64,000 bases of DNA from JAFGOG01 sp034429215 (lineage in GTDB: Bacteria; Chloroflexota; Anaerolineae; JAAYZQ01), in the NCBI GenBank assembly GCA_034429215.1, contig DAOUGI010000094.1:7524-71523 (forward strand), in the 5' to 3' direction. This document shows, in pieces, positions 60,379 through 64,000 of this stretch; position 1 is the first letter of the stretch; each line of letters begins with the position of its first letter. Under the pieces are notes generated by a model, which saw only the letters and a list, made by a program, of their open reading frames with translations, searched no databases and was not told where the DNA came from. A program made the position numbers and the translations under genes.

Positions 60379-60835
60379 GTTGGAAAGACGGCTGCGCTCC
60401 CGCGCCGGCCGCCGGTCGCTCTCCGAATCCGAGGACATGGGTATGGACTACACCCTCAGCGTATGGAAGGCGTACGGCCGGCCCGGAGACCCTCCCCCTC
60501 CTTCCCAGCCCCTCACCGTCGCCGAGTGCGAGGCCACCCTCGACGCCGTCTATGACCCCGAGGCTGCACCCGCGCCCGGATCGCGGCGCCCGTGCCGGGC
60601 CCGCGGCCACCAGCCGCCGCCCTATGTCGTGCAGTGGCAGCGCACCGGCCAGGTTGCCCATCCTCTCCTGCGCTACATGATCGCCGCCTATACCGGTGGC
60701 CAGGTCGTGCCCGACGACTTTTACCAAAAGCCCGACCCCACCACCACCGAGCTCGAGTCCGGCGCAGCCGAATCCGATCCCGATGACCCCGGCCCGGATC
60801 TGCCGTCGGTCGACCCTCGCGCCCCACTGCCATAA
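60353..60835 (+). CDS. Hypothetical protein downstream of the phage-like HTH gene
   Basis: 160 residues, basic N-terminus, proline-rich and acidic C-terminus (PDDPGPDLPSVDP), no recognised domain. It overlaps the HTH gene by 26 bases, an arrangement common in phage-derived pairs. Composition is again GC-rich like the host. Possible alternative: a partly degraded gene. Confidence 0.55.
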   Translation: MSLIRRTARLERRLRSRAGRRSLSESEDMGMDYTLSVWKAYGRPGDPPPPSQPLTVAECEATLDAVYDPEAAPAPGSRRPCRARGHQPPPYVVQWQRTGQVAHPLLRYMIAAYTGGQVVPDDFYQKPDPTTTELESGAAESDPDDPGPDLPSVDPRAPLP

Positions 60836-60861
60836 TCCCGGTAAAAACCGGCAAAAACCGG

Positions 60862-61050
60862 CAATCTCCATCACGGAACCGCGACGAAAAGCTGGCCGTC
60901 AAGCTAAAAGTGGACACAAACCCTCCGGCTGGCGCCGGGTTGACCACAACGGTCGTCCGCCGCCACGTGCTGCTCCAGTTCCAGCACCACGACCGGGCCT
61001 CGCTGCTGGCCGGCAAACTGCACGCCATCCTGCAACGCCCTTATCTTGTG
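60862..61050 (+). pseudogene. Remnant of an AbiEii/AbiGii nucleotidyltransferase toxin
   Basis: One frame reads VKLKVDTNPPAGAG and, 35 residues on, RASLLAGKLHAILQRPY, which matches the middle of AbiEii-type nucleotidyltransferases (the DTNPPAG and LFAGKLHA signatures). The N-terminal GSxxxDxD catalytic part and the C-terminal region with KGRDxYD are missing, and no partner antitoxin gene is nearby. The promoter of the LysM gene lies in its lost 3' part. Confidence 0.6.
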
Positions 61051-61062
61051 GACCTCCCGGGC

Positions 61063-61091
61063 TTGCCCTTCACCGCCAAGTGTGCTATAGT
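61063..61091 (+). promoter_or_regulatory. Promoter of the LysM protein gene
   Basis: TTGCCC (61063-61068), 17-base spacer, TATAGT (61086-61091) with TGC before the -10. Confidence 0.7.
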
Positions 61092-61178
61092 AAGGCAGAA
61101 GCGGCTGCACTCGAACAGCCGTCGATTCACAAAAGAAGTATCGAGCAACCCCGTACCACCTAGTATAAGGAGAGAAAA

Positions 61179-62267
61179 ATGACAACTGGAAAATTCACAC
61201 CCGCGGAGTGGAAGCAACTGGTCAACGCTCCCCAACTCATCCGTCATCTAGTGACGGTAGCCGACCGTGGCGCCATTCTCACCAAGCGTGGTGAGACCAA
61301 AGCGCTCAAGGAGTTTGTGAGCAGCTACAAGTCGCAATCCCCCCTGGTCCAGTCGATCATCGCCGGACAGAAGGACGTCGACGAAAAGGTCGAGCTCAGC
61401 GCCGAAGAGGCACAAAAGGCGCTCGAACAATTGGGCACAGCGCTTGAGGCCAGGACAGACGAAGCCGAGGGCGATGCCATTCGGGATTTCCTGACGAGCG
61501 CCGGCGAAGCCGTTGCCAAAGCCGTGCGCGAGCAGAGCCTGGTCGCTGGCTCGGGGGCCAGCCCTGCGGAGCAAAAGGCCCTGACCGCGATCGCCGCTGC
61601 CCTAAAGGCTACAGAGACCGACAAGCGCCGCCGTCACACAGCGGCCATGAATGCTGCGGCTATGAAACAGGTCGAAGAACAGCGAGCCAAGGCTAAGGCT
61701 GAAGCCGACGCCAAGGCCAAGGTTGACGCTGAGGCCAAGGCCAATGCTGCGGTCGAAGCCCAGAAAAAGGCAGAAGAGGCCAAGGCAAAGGCCATGGCTG
61801 TAGCCGCGGCCCAGAAAAAGGCAGCCGAGGACCAAAGGAAGGCTGATGAGCAGGCCCGGCGGCTGCGCGAGGCCCAGGAAAAGGCGGAGCTTGCCCGGCA
61901 AAGCCGCGAGGCCAGTGCCAAACAGCATGCCGAACAGCTAGCGCAACAACGCGAAGAGGAATCCAAAAAGGCGGAAGCGGGCAAAGCCCTGAGCGAGGCA
62001 CAGGCCCTGAAAGAAAAAGCCGAGGCCATGAAACGTGAGGCCGAGGCCATAGAGCGCCAAGCCGAGGCGATGAAGGCCGCTGCCCAGGGAACTGAAGGGA
62101 CTGCGGAGACGATCTATGTGGTCAAGCCCGGGGACACGTTGAGCGGCATTGCCAAGGCCGTCTATGGCAAGGCCGGGCGCTGGCACGAGATCTATGAGGC
62201 CAACAAGGACATCATCAAGAGCCCCAATCTGATCCGGCCAGGCTGGAAGCTGCGCATCCCTCGCTAG
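61179..62267 (+). CDS. Alanine-rich coiled-coil protein with C-terminal LysM domain
   Basis: 362 residues after AGGAGAG. Residues 1-150 form a helical domain of unknown type beginning FTPAEWKQLVNAPQ. Residues 155-305 are a long Ala/Lys/Glu/Gln coiled coil like the TolA stalk. The C-terminus (313-361) is a LysM domain, YVVKPGDTLSGIAKAVYGKA to GWKLRIP, of the kind in E. coli YgaU/Kbp. No signal peptide is seen, so it may be cytoplasmic, as Kbp is. Function is unknown. A strong hairpin follows. Confidence 0.82.
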   Translation: MTTGKFTPAEWKQLVNAPQLIRHLVTVADRGAILTKRGETKALKEFVSSYKSQSPLVQSIIAGQKDVDEKVELSAEEAQKALEQLGTALEARTDEAEGDAIRDFLTSAGEAVAKAVREQSLVAGSGASPAEQKALTAIAAALKATETDKRRRHTAAMNAAAMKQVEEQRAKAKAEADAKAKVDAEAKANAAVEAQKKAEEAKAKAMAVAAAQKKAAEDQRKADEQARRLREAQEKAELARQSREASAKQHAEQLAQQREEESKKAEAGKALSEAQALKEKAEAMKREAEAIERQAEAMKAAAQGTEGTAETIYVVKPGDTLSGIAKAVYGKAGRWHEIYEANKDIIKSPNLIRPGWKLRIPR

Positions 62268-62288
62268 TCATCCCGTCGAGAGGATTGT

Positions 62289-62324
62289 GCCGGCGCCGGT
62301 TGTGGAATCACAACCGGCGCCGGC
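62289..62324 (+). terminator. Terminator-like hairpin after the LysM gene
   Basis: 16-bp perfect stem (62289-62304 with 62309-62324) and GAAT loop, followed by TGGTTT. Confidence 0.8.
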
Positions 62325-62408
62325 TGGTTTCTCCGGCCTCCTTCCCATTCTCCTTGGGGGGCCAATCGCCACAATCATAGTGGGCCGGTGATGGGGCAGA
62401 TCCCTAAC

Positions 62409-62437
62409 TTGACCGGTATCGGTTTCGGAGGTACAAT
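62409..62437 (+). promoter_or_regulatory. Promoter of the small membrane protein gene
   Basis: TTGACC (62409-62414), 17-base spacer, TACAAT (62432-62437). Confidence 0.7.
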
Positions 62438-62524
62438 CAGTGCCGTCGGACTCTCCACGACCGGCAATCAGCCACGGGGCCAGGAGAGCCGGCGATATCT
62501 CCCAATAACTCTTAGGAGGAAAAG

Positions 62525-62695
62525 ATGAATCTCAGTGCACCAAAGCAGATCACATGGATCGTCGCCGCAGTCCTGGGAATCCTCGGCCTGCTCGGGGCCT
62601 TGATCACGATCCCGTTCCTTTCGACGTACGCTTTCTGGTTTGTGTTCGTGGCGCTGCTCCTCATGCTGGTTGCCACATTCATCGAGGGCTTGTAA
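62525..62695 (+). CDS. 56-residue double-pass membrane protein
   Basis: A short gene with a strong AGGAGG site and its own promoter. The product has two hydrophobic segments (WIVAAVLGILGLLGALI and FWFVFVALLLMLVATF) separated by TIPFLSTYA. No family recognised. The quality of the ribosome site, the promoter and the clean two-helix design argue that it is real despite its size. Confidence 0.75.
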   Translation: MNLSAPKQITWIVAAVLGILGLLGALITIPFLSTYAFWFVFVALLLMLVATFIEGL

Positions 62696-62732
62696 CCCTA
62701 CCGCTGTAGCCGTTTCTCGGTAGACCTTGGGC

Positions 62733-62777
62733 GCAGGCGACGGTCACGCGGTCGGCTCCGTGCAGGCCGTCGCCTGC
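62733..62777 (+). other. Long-range hairpin in the 200-base gap before the ABC permease
   Basis: GCAGGCGACGG (62733-62743) pairs with CCGTCGCCTGC (62767-62777) around a 23-base loop. It may end the transcript of the small membrane gene. Nothing else is seen in 62696-62895. Confidence 0.4.
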
Positions 62778-62895
62778 ATCCACCCCTCACCTCAAGCTTC
62801 CAACGATTTGATGCCATGACCTGGGCCGGCGCAGCAGCGAGCAGTCTATGCAGGCTGTGACTACCCCTGCCTCTTGCGTTGCAGGCTGCGGGGCG

Positions 62896-63735
62896 TCACT
62901 CCAGCGCCAGCCGCTTTTCCAGCAAGCGTACGACCATCGCCAGCCCCAAGGTCATCACCAGGTAGAGCAGGGCGACGATGCTGTAGGTCTCAAAAAACTT
63001 AAAGGTCGAGGCAGAGTAGACTTTGCCTAGCTGGGTGATGTCCTGAACTCCCAGCGCCGAGACCAGCGCCGAATCTTTGAGCATGGCGATAAACTCGTTG
63101 CCCAGTGCCGGCAGGACGTTGCGCACGGCCTGCGGGAGCAGGATAAAGCGCATGGTCTGCCAATAGGTCGCCCCCTCTGTCCCTGCGGCTTCGGTCTGCT
63201 CTTTGCCGATCGACTGGATTCCGGCGCGAAAGATCTCGGAGATAAAGGCGCTGTAGCCGATGCTCAGGGCCATGATCGCGCGCGCCGTAAAGTCAAACTG
63301 CCGGACACTGATCTCGGACATGATCCCGGCGTCGATCAGCGGGCCGGCAAGCCAGTTCACGGCCTGGACCAAGGCCGGTGCGCCCACAAAGGAGATGTAG
63401 TAGAGGAGCACCAGCATGGGTACGCCGCGGATGATCTCGACGAAAAAGGACGAGACCTCCTGCGTCACCCGGCTGCGATGGACGCGCATCAGAGACAGCA
63501 ACAGCCCCAGGACGACGGCGAGGGCGTAGGCGATGGCCGAGACAAAGACGGTGGTCCCCACGCCCTGGAGAACCGCATTGAAAATGACACGGTAGCTGTC
63601 GTTCTGGGCGATACTCCAAAACAGAACCACCGCCAACAGGATCGCGGCCAGCAGCCAGTAGGGGAGCCGCGCCAGCCGGTCGGCAACAGGGATCATGTGC
63701 GACCGATAGGTCTGCTGTTTTTGTCCGGCGCTCAC
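62896..63735 (-). CDS. Polar amino-acid ABC transporter permease (HisM/GlnP family)
   Basis: About 279 residues with five membrane helices. The conserved coupling loop EAAGTEGATYWQTMRFILLPQ (quoted in part as EAAGTEGATYWQTMRF) and VEIIRGVPMLVLLYYISFVG identify the His/Gln permease family. The GTG at 63735, five bases after GGAGG, is preferred to the GTG two codons upstream, which is too close to the ribosome site. It lies downstream of the substrate-binding protein gene, separated by a hairpin. The ATPase gene is not in the window. Confidence 0.93.
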   Translation of the reverse strand: MSAGQKQQTYRSHMIPVADRLARLPYWLLAAILLAVVLFWSIAQNDSYRVIFNAVLQGVGTTVFVSAIAYALAVVLGLLLSLMRVHRSRVTQEVSSFFVEIIRGVPMLVLLYYISFVGAPALVQAVNWLAGPLIDAGIMSEISVRQFDFTARAIMALSIGYSAFISEIFRAGIQSIGKEQTEAAGTEGATYWQTMRFILLPQAVRNVLPALGNEFIAMLKDSALVSALGVQDITQLGKVYSASTFKFFETYSIVALLYLVMTLGLAMVVRLLEKRLALE

Positions 63736-63772
63736 CGGCACCTCCGGTCAGGTGTTACGCTTGGGAAAATGT

Positions 63773-63810
63773 AAAACCCTCGGCAGGCCGCGCGGCCTGC
63801 CGAGGGTTTT
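63773..63810 (-). terminator. Perfect palindrome between binding-protein and permease genes
   Basis: AAAACCCTCGGCAGGCCG (63773-63790) and its complement (63793-63810) form a very stable hairpin. It sits five bases after the binding-protein stop and upstream of the permease. It probably stabilises or partly terminates the mRNA, so that more binding protein than permease is made. Confidence 0.75.
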
Positions 63811-63814
63811 CAGA

Positions 63815-64000
63815 CTACTGGACCGCTGTTGGATCGTAGAGGAAGAACCAACGATTGTTCAGGTGATCCAGGAATCCATCATCCGCCATCGTCTTGATGG
63901 CAGCGTCGAAGGAAGCGACCAGGTCAGAACCGGGGGTGAAGATGAACCCGAACTGCTCCGTGCCCAGCGGGTCGCCGACCATCTTAAGCTTGTCAGGGTT
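63815..64000 (-). CDS. Amino-acid ABC transporter substrate-binding protein, C-terminal fragment
   Basis: The last 61 residues of a family 3 periplasmic binding protein: LGTEQFGFIFTPGSDLV followed by FDAAIKTMADDGFLDHLNNRW. This matches the usual C-terminal lobe in which the protein closes over a polar amino acid. The gene runs off the right edge. It precedes the permease gene on the same strand. Confidence 0.85.
   Translation of the reverse strand, partial: NPDKLKMVGDPLGTEQFGFIFTPGSDLVASFDAAIKTMADDGFLDHLNNRWFFLYDPTAVQ

Noticed and set aside
60910..61182. A 90-codon ORF overlapping the LysM start by ATGA
   Set aside because: Only its first 45 codons resemble AbiEii. The rest is noise running through the LysM promoter, so it was treated as a pseudogene remnant, not a gene.

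Overview
The window is a GC-rich bacterial chromosome segment, most likely from a member of the Chloroflexota (Anaerolineae in the broad sense). The taxonomic call is an inference. It rests on threonine-proline linkers in secreted proteins, PA14, FecR, DUF4349 and DUF4416 proteins, a NADH dehydrogenase cluster reduced to the membrane arm, an actinobacterial-style phosphatidylinositol-mannoside gene trio, and transcarboxylase plus B12-dependent mutase genes. No rRNA, CRISPR array or intact transposon was seen.  Layout. 1-5.0 kb: a sirtuin fragment and endonuclease V face a coupled operon for phospholipid glycosylation (acyltransferase, PimA-like mannosyltransferase, CDP-alcohol phosphatidyltransferase) ending in a cation/proton exchanger. 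5.1-11.6 kb: asnS with a long structured leader, then a MacA/MacB-type ABC efflux operon with a TolB-like lipoprotein. 11.8-15.5 kb: secreted or membrane-anchored PA14 and FecR proteins, acylphosphatase, DUF4416. 15.6-27.1 kb: a propionate/methylmalonyl-CoA module made of the three transcarboxylase subunits, epimerase, two different acyl-CoA mutase large subunits, one B12-binding subunit, the MeaB chaperone, a small HTH regulator, and a carbonic anhydrase. 27.1-31.8 kb: deoxynucleoside kinase, gyrB and small membrane proteins, then a Cys-rich protein with a membrane zinc peptidase. 31.9-39.7 kb: nuoAHJKLMN, all seven membrane-arm subunits of complex I and none of the peripheral arm. 39.8-44.6 kb: two FemAB-type transferases, tRNA-Glu, a DUF4349 lipoprotein, DUF503 and a LipM-like octanoyltransferase. 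44.8-53.1 kb: dtd, a fused pyrF-pyrE, then pyrC-pyrB-pyrD-pyrK behind an attenuator with a leader peptide, malQ and an EamA permease.  tRNA-Arg(CCG) at 53.1 kb marks the start of a clearly AT-richer island (about 53.4-59.4 kb). It carries a tight four-gene cassette: an Eco57I-like adenine methyltransferase, a protein with GHKL ATPase domains at both ends, a receiver-domain response regulator with an unknown C-terminal half, and an unknown protein. This is the best candidate in the window for an undescribed system, possibly a two-component phage-defence module. It is followed by a scrapyard of remnants (a frameshifted gene, a phage-like HTH protein, an AbiEii toxin fragment). The window ends with a LysM/coiled-coil protein, a tiny membrane protein and part of a polar amino-acid ABC transporter.  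Regulation. At least fifteen sigma-70-like promoters can be read, nearly all with a 17-bp spacer. Many combine a TTGCC-type -35 with an extended -10 (TGn). Several genes overlap by ATGA, which points to translational coupling.
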